From Parabacteroides sp. (GTDB lineage Bacteria > Bacteroidota > Bacteroidia > Bacteroidales > Tannerellaceae): a DNA stretch of 41,334 nt. The DNA lies in assembly GCA_020026285.1 (NCBI GenBank), contig JAHHQS010000015.1, forward strand, positions 1 through 41,334, given 5' to 3'. The notes under the pieces were generated by a model. It saw nothing but the letters and a program-made list of their open reading frames with translations. It had not been told where the DNA came from and made no database searches. A program made the position numbers and the translations under genes. Every line of letters starts with the position of its first letter. The first letter of the stretch is position 1. Shown one piece after another: positions 27,459-37,307 of this stretch.

Positions 27459-29234
27459 TTATATGGATTTCTTTAAGGTAAACAGGAAGCTGACACCTTT
27501 TCCCTGTAAATTCTTGGCAGATATTTGTCCTTTATGGAAGAGTACGGCATTCTTTACAATCGATAGTCCCAGTCCTGTACCTCCAAGTTTGCGGCTTCTG
27601 CCTTTGTCGACACGGTAGAAACGCTCGAAAATACGGTTGATATGTTTTTCTTCAATACCGACACCATTATCCGAGAAATTGAAATAATAGAACTTGTTGT
27701 CTTCTTTATAACAGTTTAGCGAAATCTGAATGTTCTCGCCTGCATAGGCGATGGAGTTGTCGAACAAGTTTCGGAAGATGGAGTATAACAGAGAATGATT
27801 CCCGTAAATAACCGTATTTTCCGGAATAGAGATATGGCATGAAATCTTTTTGTCTTCCATCTGCTGTGAACATTCTTTTAGAATCTCGCTGGTGAGATGT
27901 CCAATATTTACATGGCTGAGCTCGAATAGATTCTCAGCTTCATCCAGACGATTCAGAACAGAGATGTCTTGCAGTAAATCAGCCAGTCGTGAACTTTGCG
28001 AATAACACCTTTCTATAAAGAAATTCTTTTTGTCGTCGGACAGCTCCGGATTCTGAATGATTGTTTCCAGATAACCCTGTATGCTGCTCACCGGAGTCTT
28101 CAGTTCGTGAGAGATATTCTGGGTCAGCTGACGTTTCATCCGGCTTTCCTTCTCCTGTCTGGAAATATCATAAATGGATATCTCGTAACTGTTGTTCAGG
28201 AAAAGCATACATTCAACACGAAAGGTTTTTCCCCCTTTATCGATGATGGTCGTTTCACGAAGCACATGGGAATGTTCCGAATGAATGTGCTCCTGTAAGA
28301 AAGAACGGATAGGAGCCAGTTCTGCAATATCCAGTACTTCCTCGGCGGTATGGATAGGAGTGTCCGAAATCAGATTGGAGAACTGGATACAGAGGAGATT
28401 CGACAGGATTTCAGTCCCGTTATCACTGAACATGGCAAAACCTTCCTGGGCATATTGAAAATGCTTGATAATCTTTTCTCTTTCCATTGTAAGCTCCCTC
28501 TTGGCCTTCTGCTGTTTGTGGTAAAGCGTTACAATCTGTCTGGATATATCACCGAGTTCATCATTAGGAAATATATATTCTTCGTCTTCCTGGTCCACGT
28601 TCCGGATATTGCGGGCAAAATCTCTCAGTCGGGAAATTGTTTGTCCGATACTCAGTGTGAATCGCGACAGAACAAGAAGAAAGACAACAACCATGAAGCC
28701 TGTAAAATAGATGAAAGACTTATCTATCTTCAGCATCCCCTTTACATACTGGTCGTAAGGAATAGCCGAACGATAGATATATTCGTTGATATTCAGGGCG
28801 GAATAAAAGTATCGGATACCTGTAGTTCGTGATGTACGCAAGGCAAAACTCTTCTTGGTTAATCGTGCGTTCTGCACCTCGCTTCGGTCGTTATGGTTTT
28901 CCATGATTTCGTTGCCGCTGTTATCGAACAACACTTTTCCTGCCGGACTGATAACCGTGACGCGCAGTTCGGTTTGAGGTATTTCATCAATGAACTGATT
29001 TATGATGCTGTCGATATTATGATTCGGTTCATGCAGAATCCGGTAATGAATCTGATGATTATAAGCTTTTAAAACCGTATCTAGTTTCTCCTGGGTGAAT
29101 TCCACCTCACGTTCGTACTGAAATATCAGCAGACAGGTTGTAAAACCCAGAAAGATAAAGAATATCGACCAGAACAGTCGTTGACTGAATGGTATACGAT
29201 GTTTACGATTCTTTTTCTCGAAATAGTTATCCAT
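27459..29234 (-). CDS. Sensor histidine kinase (PhoR/RprX-like)
   Basis: The 591-residue membrane kinase has TM1 at about 19-39, a periplasmic sensor region of about 135 residues, TM2 at about 174-195, then a HAMP-like linker and a PAS-like region (about 255-355). The H-box is NISHELKTP (His376), the N-box RNLFDNSIAYAG, and the G-boxes NGVGIEE and GGTGLGLSIVKNA. It phosphorylates the response regulator at 29592-30293. The two genes share a strand but are 357 bases apart, so it probably has its own promoter (TACATTTG at 29317-29324). The signal is unknown. Confidence 0.92.
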   Translation of the reverse strand: MDNYFEKKNRKHRIPFSQRLFWSIFFIFLGFTTCLLIFQYEREVEFTQEKLDTVLKAYNHQIHYRILHEPNHNIDSIINQFIDEIPQTELRVTVISPAGKVLFDNSGNEIMENHNDRSEVQNARLTKKSFALRTSRTTGIRYFYSALNINEYIYRSAIPYDQYVKGMLKIDKSFIYFTGFMVVVFLLVLSRFTLSIGQTISRLRDFARNIRNVDQEDEEYIFPNDELGDISRQIVTLYHKQQKAKRELTMEREKIIKHFQYAQEGFAMFSDNGTEILSNLLCIQFSNLISDTPIHTAEEVLDIAELAPIRSFLQEHIHSEHSHVLRETTIIDKGGKTFRVECMLFLNNSYEISIYDISRQEKESRMKRQLTQNISHELKTPVSSIQGYLETIIQNPELSDDKKNFFIERCYSQSSRLADLLQDISVLNRLDEAENLFELSHVNIGHLTSEILKECSQQMEDKKISCHISIPENTVIYGNHSLLYSIFRNLFDNSIAYAGENIQISLNCYKEDNKFYYFNFSDNGVGIEEKHINRIFERFYRVDKGRSRKLGGTGLGLSIVKNAVLFHKGQISAKNLQGKGVSFLFTLKKSI

Positions 29235-29316
29235 GTTCTCCCTGTGTTCAAGTAAAAAAGTTTCTGTTTTATATAACGTACTGAATTATATATTTTATTC
29301 GGTAAATTTCTGCATA

Positions 29317-29324
29317 CAAATGTA
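29317..29324 (-). promoter_or_regulatory. Candidate -7 box for the histidine kinase gene
   Basis: TACATTTG on the minus strand, about 85 bases before the kinase start. A CAAA on the plus strand (29349-29352) would be a -33 box with a rather long 24-base spacer. The 21-bp repeats start about 20 bases further upstream. Confidence 0.45.
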
Positions 29325-29373
29325 AAATAAATCCTTGAGAAATATTTCCAAAAGCATCTACGAAAAATGATTT

Positions 29374-29439
29374 GATGTTTTCACAAAAAGTATGGACCTT
29401 TTCCGTAAAATCTTTGACCTTTTTCCGAAAATAATGCAT
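29374..29439. repeat. 21-bp-period imperfect tandem repeats (copy 2)
   Basis: Units start at 29377, 29398 and 29419. The shared core is (C/G)TTTT(C/T) then A-rich bases at unit positions 10-13; two units read GACCTTTT. It is the same unit as at 118-180. It fills the middle of the 357-base gap between response regulator and kinase genes, upstream of the kinase promoter, where an activator would bind. The rest of the gap shows nothing else. Confidence 0.6.
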
Positions 29440-29591
29440 TGTTTCTGAATGATGGATAATATGCTGATAAGTAAATAATTATGATTCTCAGATAAGACTC
29501 TGCCTGTCTTTTGACGGAATCATGTCTGTTTCTATGCTATCGGTCATTGAAAAGAGATATCCGACGTGAAGGAGAAAGCTTGGGAGCCAGC

Positions 29592-30293
29592 TTACACTTC
29601 CCCTTCGAAGCAATAACCGAAACCTAGACGAGTGACGATATTCTTTCCATATTCGCCAATTTTTTTTCGCAGGCGCGTGATGTTTACATCGATAGTCCGG
29701 TCAAGAACATAGACCTCATCCTTCCAGATACGGGAAAGAATATCTTCACGGGAAAAGACATGATTGATATTTTCCAGAAAGAGACGAAGAATCTCAAATT
29801 CCTTTTTGGTAAGAGCAATTTCCTGATCATCAATACTGGCCTTGATGCAGTGAGTATCGAGTTTGAGCGTTTTGTAAACCAGAATATTCTCATTCTCACA
29901 TTTGCCGGCAGTCATACTTCTGCGTAAAACCGCTTTCACACGAGCCTGTACCTGACGGATGGAGAAAGGTTTCGAAATATAATCGTCGGCCCCCAGATTG
30001 AAGCCGGTCAGCATATCGTTTTCAGAATCCTTGGCTGTCAGAAAAATAATGGGAAGATGCTTCGTCTTTTCATCTTTTTTAAGCATGCTGGCCATTTTAA
30101 ATCCGGATATTTCTCCCATCATGACATCTAAAAGAATCAGATTATATTTAGCAATATCAAGATTTAGAGCTTCTTCGGCACTATTTGCGGTATCCACTTC
30201 GTAACCTTCCATTTCCAGATTGAATTTGAGGATTTCGCATAAATCTTCTTCATCGTCAACTACTAAAATATGAGGTGTAAATCTTGAATCCAT
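29592..30293 (-). CDS. OmpR/PhoB-family response regulator
   Basis: The 233-residue protein has a receiver domain with acidic residues at 13-14, the phosphoacceptor Asp56 in LILLDVMMG, and Lys108 in YISKPFS. A C-terminal winged helix follows, with LTKKEFEILRLF, VFSREDILSRIW and RTIDVNITRLRKKIG. It pairs with the kinase at 27459-29234. It may bind the 21-bp repeats downstream of its own gene, since OmpR-type factors bind tandem direct repeats (inference). Confidence 0.95.
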   Translation of the reverse strand: MDSRFTPHILVVDDEEDLCEILKFNLEMEGYEVDTANSAEEALNLDIAKYNLILLDVMMGEISGFKMASMLKKDEKTKHLPIIFLTAKDSENDMLTGFNLGADDYISKPFSIRQVQARVKAVLRRSMTAGKCENENILVYKTLKLDTHCIKASIDDQEIALTKKEFEILRLFLENINHVFSREDILSRIWKDEVYVLDRTIDVNITRLRKKIGEYGKNIVTRLGFGYCFEGEV

Positions 30294-30600
30294 ATCCTTT
30301 AGATTATTTCTGATTATTTATATGCAAAGAAACAATTTTTTTATTTGGGATAAAAAAAAACATGATACAATCTGCTGATTATCGGTTCTGATAAAAAACT
30401 TTTTCGAAGCTGTTTCCGGATTTACGCGTATTTACTCAAGCAGAAAAAATCGGTACAGAAGCGGGCTGATTCCTTTCCGAAATATTTTTCTTTTTTAGTT
30501 TGGTATCATTTTTTATGAACTTTTTAAGGTAGTTGCAAGTTGTATAGGAAAGACGGATAAATACTTGTATACATACAGAGTATCGTTAAAAACGATTTGT
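30294..30600. other. Non-coding A+T-rich region between two divergent units
   Basis: It separates the response regulator (-) from the fimbrial locus (+). I found no TAnnTTTG box, no long inverted repeat and no ORF worth calling. Several TTTCCG-A/G stretches (about 30414 and 30474) recall the 21-bp repeats but are not in phase. Confidence 0.4.
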
Positions 30601-31185
30601 ATGAAATTTAAGAAAAACATATTACTACTTCTTCTCTGCTTCTTCTGGAGCATTGGAATGGCACAAAAAATAGCTGTAAAGACTAATGTTTTTTGGGATG
30701 CTCTTTTATCGGTCAGCCTGGGAACTGAATATGGATTTTCGGATCATTGGAGTGTAGATATGTCTGCTAATTTTAATGGCTGGACTTTGTCTCACGACAG
30801 ATGCTGGAAACATTGGTTTATTCAACCGGAAGCAAGATATTGGTTCTCTGGAAAATTCTCAAAACATTTTGTCGGAGCTCATTTGCAAGGAGGTCTGTTC
30901 AACTTGGGTAATCTTTCGAACAATATTAAATTTTTAGGAACGGATTACTCAAAACTTTCAGATGAACGTTTTCAGGGCTGGTTTCTCGGACTTGGTTTTG
31001 GTTATGGCTATTCTTGGCTGTTAAGCAGACATTGGTCATTCGAAGCGGAACTGGGCGTGGGTTATGCTTATTCGGTTTATGACCGTTACCCCTGCGCAAC
31101 ATGTGGAGAAAAGATCGAATTAGGTAAGGTACATCATTATCTTGGTCCCACCAAGATAGCCCTCAATCTGATATATCAATTCTGA
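30601..31185 (+). CDS. DUF3575-type outer-membrane beta-barrel-like protein
   Basis: The 194-residue exported protein starts at 30601 with a signal peptide (KNILLLLLCFFWSIGMA, then Q). The mature part is a series of amphipathic strands rich in Gly, Trp and Tyr, opening with KTNVFWDALLSVSLGTEYGF, the pattern of the DUF3575 family, and ending in Phe as outer-membrane barrels do. Two Cys (CATCG near 165-170) may pair. In Bacteroidales such genes precede fimbrial loci, and this one is followed by five-kilobase fimbrial genes on the same strand. Its function is not known. Confidence 0.75.
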   Translation: MKFKKNILLLLLCFFWSIGMAQKIAVKTNVFWDALLSVSLGTEYGFSDHWSVDMSANFNGWTLSHDRCWKHWFIQPEARYWFSGKFSKHFVGAHLQGGLFNLGNLSNNIKFLGTDYSKLSDERFQGWFLGLGFGYGYSWLLSRHWSFEAELGVGYAYSVYDRYPCATCGEKIELGKVHHYLGPTKIALNLIYQF

Positions 31186-31259
31186 TTATCAGTGCATTCG
31201 TATTGTGTATATTACTATGTATAATCATACTTATTATAAACAATTAAAATAGGGGATAT

Positions 31260-32921
31260 ATGAAAACGTTAAGTAAGCTATTTTTGTTAGGCTTTCTATC
31301 CTTAGGATTGTTTGCCTGTAGTGATGAAGATGATCCGTTAACGAATACTGATAATCAGATCCGATCAAACGATCATGTTTATATGCGGTTCAAAGTGGAA
31401 ATACCTCTTTCTACACGTAGTTCGACGGATAATGGAAATGGGAAAACGAATTCGAATGCAAATGAAGATTATGAAACAGGAATGGACGTGGAAAGTAAAG
31501 TGAGTACTTTTCAGCTGGTATTGGTTGACTCGAAGAATAAGGATGTAATTTCTATCAGTGAAATCGGAGGAGCGAGTCTGAGTGGACAACCCGATTTATA
31601 TGTGGCTTCTTTTAATTCGAAAGAGCTGGTGGAGTATGCCAAAACTCCGGGAGATAAGAATGTGAACGTAATTGCATATTGTAATCCTGTGGATCCTATC
31701 ACAAATAAGGTGGATTTTACCATCAATCAGATACATGAAATTACGGATGGTAAAGCAGATCCTATTTGGTCTGATAATCATTTTATGATGACGAATGCCA
31801 ATAGAAACAAGGGGATGAATATAAAATTCCCTTCTGAGGCGGAGCTGGCTAGTCATAAATCACCGGAAACTGCATTCGATTTAGGAAATATTGAAGTGGA
31901 ACGTACTGCCGCTCGTTTTGATATTGCCAAAAATAACAACGAATTTTTGCTGAAAGGAACTGAAAGTTCGCCTGAAATCAATATCGTGCTGACAGATGTC
32001 GCTTTATTTAATTTAAGTAACCAGTGTTTTCATTTACGTCGTGTCTCTGCTGACGGGCAGAATCCGGCAGATATAACAACCAGCTGGACTGGTCTGTTTG
32101 ATACCGAAACAACGTCTAATTATGTTGTTGACGTGGGTGCTAAAACCGGAAAGAATAAAGGAAGCTTTCTTTATACAAGTGCCGATAAATTGGAATGGAC
32201 AAGTCTGGCATCATTGGAAAAGACAGATTCCTGGAATTATAAAGGGAGTGATGCCGAACCGGAGTATTACATTTGGAGATATGCATCTGAAAATGCAATA
32301 CCTGCGGGAGTGGCTGCAAACCAGAATGTTGCTACCGGAGTAGCGTTCAAAGCCAAAATACAGGCGGGAACAGCTTGTCCAACGGATTTGGCTGGAACAA
32401 TTAATCAAGGCAAGGAGCCGATTTATGTTTATAATGATATCCTTTACGGAGGCTGGGATCGTCTGGAAAGAGCAGCCGAACAAGGATTCATTAACGGTTC
32501 TGACGGCCCTAAGTTTGAAGAGAATACATCTCTTACCGCTGTAGTTAATGCGCTGAAGAAAGCTGTTAATGCAAAATATCCAAGCGGCGGAGCAACGGTT
32601 GACCAAATGGCTGAAGTAGCCATAAGTATGAATCTGACAGGCTTGAAGGTCTTTATCCCGGAGAATGGTATATATTCTGTTTATTATAACTATTATAACA
32701 GACATAATGATAATAATGATCCTAAGGTGAGTGGAATAATGGAATTTGCAGTTGTTCGAAACAATGTATATAAACTGAGAGTTGATGGTGTCTCTCAATT
32801 TGGTGATCCGGGCTGGGTGGAACCTGATCCGCAGAAGCCGATTGAAAGTGAGAATATCTATTTCCAGGTTACAGTTTCCATTCTGCCCTGGACAGTTCGT
32901 GTCAATCATCTGATATTATAA
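31260..32921 (+). CDS. Mfa1-type major fimbrial subunit, lipoprotein
   Basis: The 553-residue protein has a lipoprotein signal (lipobox LFAC, Cys20) followed by an acidic SDEDDP linker. The N-domain (about 50-230) includes YMRFKVEIPL and a VNVIAYCNP strand, and the long C-domain closes with YFQVTVSILPWTV, the A-strand-like ending seen in Mfa1-family stalk subunits. An Arg within STRSS (about 52-56) could be the site where a protease frees the donor groove, as in type V pili. It would polymerise into the fimbrial shaft after lipid transport to the outer surface. It is followed 13 bases later by a FimB-type gene. Confidence 0.82.
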   Translation: MKTLSKLFLLGFLSLGLFACSDEDDPLTNTDNQIRSNDHVYMRFKVEIPLSTRSSTDNGNGKTNSNANEDYETGMDVESKVSTFQLVLVDSKNKDVISISEIGGASLSGQPDLYVASFNSKELVEYAKTPGDKNVNVIAYCNPVDPITNKVDFTINQIHEITDGKADPIWSDNHFMMTNANRNKGMNIKFPSEAELASHKSPETAFDLGNIEVERTAARFDIAKNNNEFLLKGTESSPEINIVLTDVALFNLSNQCFHLRRVSADGQNPADITTSWTGLFDTETTSNYVVDVGAKTGKNKGSFLYTSADKLEWTSLASLEKTDSWNYKGSDAEPEYYIWRYASENAIPAGVAANQNVATGVAFKAKIQAGTACPTDLAGTINQGKEPIYVYNDILYGGWDRLERAAEQGFINGSDGPKFEENTSLTAVVNALKKAVNAKYPSGGATVDQMAEVAISMNLTGLKVFIPENGIYSVYYNYYNRHNDNNDPKVSGIMEFAVVRNNVYKLRVDGVSQFGDPGWVEPDPQKPIESENIYFQVTVSILPWTVRVNHLIL

Positions 32922-32934
32922 AACAAAAAATTCC

Positions 32935-33930
32935 ATGTTAAAAAGGATAGACATCAAGAACAGAGTTATAAGTACGGTGATCTTTACCGTACTTATGCTT
33001 TTCTTTTCCTGTAATATTATTTACGACGATCTGGATCCATGTCCTCGTGGGGTGAATCTACGCTTTGTTTTCGACTATAATATGGAATATGCAAATGTTT
33101 TTCCTTCGAAAGTGGATTGCTATACCTTATTGATTTACGATAAACAGGGGAATTTTCTGAAGTCCTTTTCGGAAGAAGGGGATAAGCTGAAAGATGAAAA
33201 TTATCGTTTGAAAATAGATCTTCCTCATGGCTCATATCATTTTGTGGTTTATGGAGGAATAACTTGCAGGAATCGTTCTTTCAGTTTCGTTCATGATCCC
33301 GTGAATGGTATGTTATCCGACTTGCGGGTAAGAATGAATTACAGGAATGGGATGTCTGATCAGTTATTGCATGATTTTTATCATGGAGCTATGGATGTGA
33401 CGGTTGACGGTGAAATGTATCAGGATATGACCATTTATATGATGCGTAATACCAATCATATCCGTGTTCTGTTACAACATCTGAATGGCAGTTCCATTCC
33501 ACTGGATCAGTTCAAGATATTAATCGAGGATGATAACACCTTGTTTGATGCTGCCAATAATCTCATTTCTGATGGGATGATTCTTTATACACCCTGGACA
33601 ATGGGAAAGGTGAGGAATGACGCTGCGGCTGATGATAATACATCTCCGATTGGATTTGCAGAGTTCTCTACTTCCAGGTTCAGTGTAAATGTGAATAATC
33701 GACTGATTGTCCGTAGGGCTGATAATGATGAAGAAGTTCTGAATATTCCATTAAACAAGTATTTGTTACTCTTAAAAAGTGAACGGTTTGGTCAGATGGA
33801 TGCTCAGGAATTTTTGGATCGTGAGAACGATTGGTCTATCGTCTTTTTCCTTGATTCTAAAAATATATGGATTAACAGTCGGATTATAGTCAATGGATGG
33901 ACAGTCAGACTGAATGGTACGGATCTTTAA
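32935..33930 (+). CDS. FimB/Mfa2-type fimbrial anchor lipoprotein
   Basis: The 331-residue protein has a lipoprotein signal with Cys26 (MLFFSC). The conserved opening DDLDPCPRGVNLRFVFDYNM, then HGSYHFVVYGG and a closing VNGWTVRLN, match the FimB/Mfa2 family. In Porphyromonas Mfa2 anchors the fimbria and limits its length, so this is its probable job. It sits 13 bases after the major subunit gene and 11 before the next. Confidence 0.85.
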   Translation: MLKRIDIKNRVISTVIFTVLMLFFSCNIIYDDLDPCPRGVNLRFVFDYNMEYANVFPSKVDCYTLLIYDKQGNFLKSFSEEGDKLKDENYRLKIDLPHGSYHFVVYGGITCRNRSFSFVHDPVNGMLSDLRVRMNYRNGMSDQLLHDFYHGAMDVTVDGEMYQDMTIYMMRNTNHIRVLLQHLNGSSIPLDQFKILIEDDNTLFDAANNLISDGMILYTPWTMGKVRNDAAADDNTSPIGFAEFSTSRFSVNVNNRLIVRRADNDEEVLNIPLNKYLLLLKSERFGQMDAQEFLDRENDWSIVFFLDSKNIWINSRIIVNGWTVRLNGTDL

Positions 33931-33941
33931 GAAAGAGGAAC

Positions 33942-34979
33942 ATGAAAGTTGCTTGGTCGACATATCATTGGGTAGTTGTTCTTTTAGGTTTGCTGATTAG
34001 TTCCTGCGAGGAAGAAAGTCTGCCACGTAGTTGCCTGGAAGAAAAAGCAGAAGTACAACTCTATATTACCCTGTGCCCGGACCATGGGAAGTCTTCCAGC
34101 AGAGCTTTACCCGCAAATACCAGGGATGGTTCTGAAGCCGGTTCCAGTTATGAAAATACTATGGCCGGAACAGATGATATGCATCTTTTTGTTTTCAATA
34201 AGATCAATGGAACATTCCTCGGAGAGGCTGTCGATATGAGTATGATCGGTCTGAATGATCCTTCTGCCAGATTGATTCAGGGACGATTGCCAGGGGCTGC
34301 ATTGGGTAAGGAGGTAAGGATGGTTTTTATGGCCAATTACGGAAGCCGATCGGCAGTTCCTTCTCTTCCCGGAGTATCTCAGTTGTTCGGCGATTGGAAA
34401 AGCTCGCTGACCTTTGATTATGGAAGCTCGCCGTGGACGGTGTCGGACATGAATGTCTATCCGCCAAAATATATTCCGATGTCGGGAGAATGTCTGCTGC
34501 AGGTAGAGTCTGATCCGAAGTTTGTCAATCATGCCGAAATCGTTTTGAAACGGGCTGTTGCAAAGGTCCGGATCCGGGTGGTAGATAGTTGTGAATACAG
34601 GATCACTTCCTTGCAGACTCATAATGCTTCGGTCAGGGGGTACAGTCTGGAACAGGAGGTTTTTGCCGTTCCTTTTACTCATGGAGGTTTGTATCAGACA
34701 TTGAACTTTGTAGATTTAGATATTTCAGCCGGTAGGAGTTATGAATTCTATCTGCCGGAACAGCCTGCCGGTCAGACTACTTTACAATTGGGGATGGATG
34801 ATGGTACATTGAAGGATCGTATTGAATTTAAATATTATCCCGATGGTGAGGTTTATCCGATACTGCGGAATCATATCTACGAATTTGTTGTAGATAAGAA
34901 TAAGGAGGAGGCGAAAGCCGATATTCAGGTAACTGTCAGTCCCTGGACTATATATGAGATAAGTACGGTTTATGAATAG
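33942..34979 (+). CDS. Fimbrial accessory lipoprotein (FimB/Mfa-like)
   Basis: The 345-residue protein has a lipobox LLISSC (Cys22) and a mature part with KAEVQLYITLCPD, DDMHLFVFNKINGTF and a final ADIQVTVSPWTIYE, the two-domain transthyretin-like layout of Bacteroidales pilins. The start at 33942 is chosen for the signal peptide; a frame opening at 33897 overlaps the previous gene. It is probably a minor subunit or tip-complex component. Which position it takes cannot be told. Confidence 0.75.
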   Translation: MKVAWSTYHWVVVLLGLLISSCEEESLPRSCLEEKAEVQLYITLCPDHGKSSSRALPANTRDGSEAGSSYENTMAGTDDMHLFVFNKINGTFLGEAVDMSMIGLNDPSARLIQGRLPGAALGKEVRMVFMANYGSRSAVPSLPGVSQLFGDWKSSLTFDYGSSPWTVSDMNVYPPKYIPMSGECLLQVESDPKFVNHAEIVLKRAVAKVRIRVVDSCEYRITSLQTHNASVRGYSLEQEVFAVPFTHGGLYQTLNFVDLDISAGRSYEFYLPEQPAGQTTLQLGMDDGTLKDRIEFKYYPDGEVYPILRNHIYEFVVDKNKEEAKADIQVTVSPWTIYEISTVYE

Positions 34980-35000
34980 ATATTGATGGGAGATAATATA

Positions 35001-37307
35001 ATGCAGACTTTAAATACATATATCAGACTGTTTCTGTTGCTGGTTCTGTTTCATGCTTGTTCGGTTGAGGAATTTGAACGCTATGCTCCGAATGACTCTA
35101 CCGGTGATGAAGTAACAGCAGTCATTTCTGTTTCAACCAAAACCTTGACTCCCATCAATATGAATGTGACGAAAAGTCCTGGCGAATTGAATCGGATTCT
35201 TTCACAGATTGAAGATCTGAATGTCAGGATATATATGAAGGATGGCTCGATAAAGAACCTGTATTGTTCCGGTGATGGTGTTCTGCCGGATGATTATATG
35301 TATGTACCCAATCACGAGTTGGGTAATTCCGGATCGGTTCACCAGGATGTGATGATTCATTGTAATCGATTGAGTGCCATTAATATCCAAAGTGTTGAAG
35401 TGATTGCTAATTATGGAAAGGATCTGTCTGCCGCCGATTGGGACACGTTGATGGAAACGGGTGATGGGCGGTTGTACAAGGGACTGGATCAGATTCAACT
35501 TGATAAATGTTCCTGTCTGATGTATGGTACCACCGACAAGTTTGTTGAAAGTCCGCATGTTAATCCGGTTACTCATGTGAGATGTGTTTCCTTCCCGGTA
35601 GAATTGAAACGGACTCGAGCCATGATTTCCGTCCGGATGGATGGAACAGCATTGAATGAGGGGGTGGTGATTACTCCCAAAAGAATACGTTTATGTAACG
35701 TGCCATCGGCTTGTCGGTTAACTGCTATCGGGAAGAACAAGATCGAAGTGAAGGGCTCGGTGGAAGGTAAAATCTATAGTCTGCCTGTCTCACAGGATTA
35801 CCAGATCAGTTTGGGTTCATTGGATAATAAGATGAATCCGGTAGCAGGAAGTCATGCCGCTGCTGATGGATCCATCCCTTCTGATTTTACTCCTTTATTC
35901 CTGTTTGAAAACATGCAGGGAAATACCCCGTCGCCGGGTGGCGGAACATCCCTACCGGATATCCTTCATCGTGAAAAATATCCGGATCCGTCATGGACTG
36001 TTGCTGATGCAAAAGATCCGGAGAAGAATTTCAAATACTCATATTTGGAGCTGGAGGCGGATTATTCGTATAAAGATTCTGAAAAGAAAACGGATATTGG
36101 GGGAACGATTGTGTATCGGTTCTTTTTAGGGAATAACGCCACTACTAATTTTGATGTTCAAGGGAACGGTTATTATAAACTGGATTTGATTTTAAAAGGA
36201 TTTGGTGGAGCAGGCGAGGATGGAAAGGTAGATGAAAATGGCTTTTTACAGGTGAACGATAAGGATCTCAGCTGGCGGGTAGATATGAATATTCAGGATT
36301 GGCGTTACAGGAAAGTGAAGTACGAGTTTGATAGTCACATGGTACAGAGTACAGTCAAGGTCCGCAAGGGTAAATGGACGTTGACTGGGGTTTTGAAAGG
36401 CGAGGGTAATTCTTCCTGGCTGATGATCAATGTCCGGAATTATGGAGGATACGAGTGGGCAAATCCGACAACCATTATGAATACGCAGAATATTGAATTT
36501 AAGATTGTGGACGGAAAACTGGAATTCACAATTCAGTCTATGTATTATTCTGATTCAGAGAACCTCGATCCAGGAGGAGCCTTCAATTTGAACTCTTATA
36601 AGAATAAGAAAAATTATCGGGAAATAGAACTGGAGGTTCAAGATTCTGAAACCGGACAGAAGATGGCTATTACTGTCAGACAATATGCTCCGATTCCGGT
36701 TATGAGTGCTTCGGGCGAGATTTTCTTTATGGAACGTTTCGAGGATTATCCGGATGGTGTTACTGGTCTGCCATGGAAATTCGAAGGCCATGTGTTAAAT
36801 GATCTGCACGACAAGGATGCCCGTCCGATAAGTCTATACGGCCAGCATTATAACTGGGGAAATAATGTGGCGAAAGATCTGGTCGGTCTGAATACTTCAT
36901 ATCTGGCTCCGAAGAAAGGATGGAATGATTCCTATACTCAAATAGTCGAATATGAAACAGAAGGACGGAATAGTGCGGCCCAAGTGTGTTATCTGAAAGG
37001 CTCGGTTGGCGAAGGGAAGGGGCTGCAGGGTGTCGCTCAGAATTATTATGCTCTTCCCTGTCGGGAAATGATGGAAGCGATGTTTAAACGTTCCAATGAA
37101 TATGTTTCAGAATGGGGACCGTTTGAACCGATGCATGTGTTCGATGATTATTGGACTTCTTCTGTTTTAGAAGATAAACCGACTGAAACCGTCTACTATA
37201 ATGCCCGGAATCAGGATTATCTTTCTACTCCGGAAAGGAATCTGATGAAAAGAGTCCGATCTGTTTATACTGTCAATAATGTGATTGTCGGGAAACAGAA
37301 AAATTAG
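35001..37307 (+). CDS. Large fimbrial-locus lipoprotein (DUF4906-type, possible tip adhesin)
   Basis: The 768-residue protein has a lipoprotein signal (LLVLFHAC, Cys20) and N-domain strands such as LNVRIYMKDGS and VIANYGKDLS resembling pilin domains. The central DMNIQDWRYRKV marks the end of the pilin part, and about 330 further C-terminal residues include a segment from about 590 (IFFMERFEDYPDG onward) with many aromatic residues. This matches the long DUF4906-type proteins found last in fimbrial loci. The additional C-terminal region could be an adhesin domain. A start at 34986 is possible. Confidence 0.7.
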   Translation: MQTLNTYIRLFLLLVLFHACSVEEFERYAPNDSTGDEVTAVISVSTKTLTPINMNVTKSPGELNRILSQIEDLNVRIYMKDGSIKNLYCSGDGVLPDDYMYVPNHELGNSGSVHQDVMIHCNRLSAINIQSVEVIANYGKDLSAADWDTLMETGDGRLYKGLDQIQLDKCSCLMYGTTDKFVESPHVNPVTHVRCVSFPVELKRTRAMISVRMDGTALNEGVVITPKRIRLCNVPSACRLTAIGKNKIEVKGSVEGKIYSLPVSQDYQISLGSLDNKMNPVAGSHAAADGSIPSDFTPLFLFENMQGNTPSPGGGTSLPDILHREKYPDPSWTVADAKDPEKNFKYSYLELEADYSYKDSEKKTDIGGTIVYRFFLGNNATTNFDVQGNGYYKLDLILKGFGGAGEDGKVDENGFLQVNDKDLSWRVDMNIQDWRYRKVKYEFDSHMVQSTVKVRKGKWTLTGVLKGEGNSSWLMINVRNYGGYEWANPTTIMNTQNIEFKIVDGKLEFTIQSMYYSDSENLDPGGAFNLNSYKNKKNYREIELEVQDSETGQKMAITVRQYAPIPVMSASGEIFFMERFEDYPDGVTGLPWKFEGHVLNDLHDKDARPISLYGQHYNWGNNVAKDLVGLNTSYLAPKKGWNDSYTQIVEYETEGRNSAAQVCYLKGSVGEGKGLQGVAQNYYALPCREMMEAMFKRSNEYVSEWGPFEPMHVFDDYWTSSVLEDKPTETVYYNARNQDYLSTPERNLMKRVRSVYTVNNVIVGKQKN

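Noticed and set aside
32211..32909. 232-residue minus-strand frame over the major fimbrial gene
   Set aside because: Shadow of a well-supported pilin gene; rich in Ile, Arg and Asn as expected for antisense of this composition.
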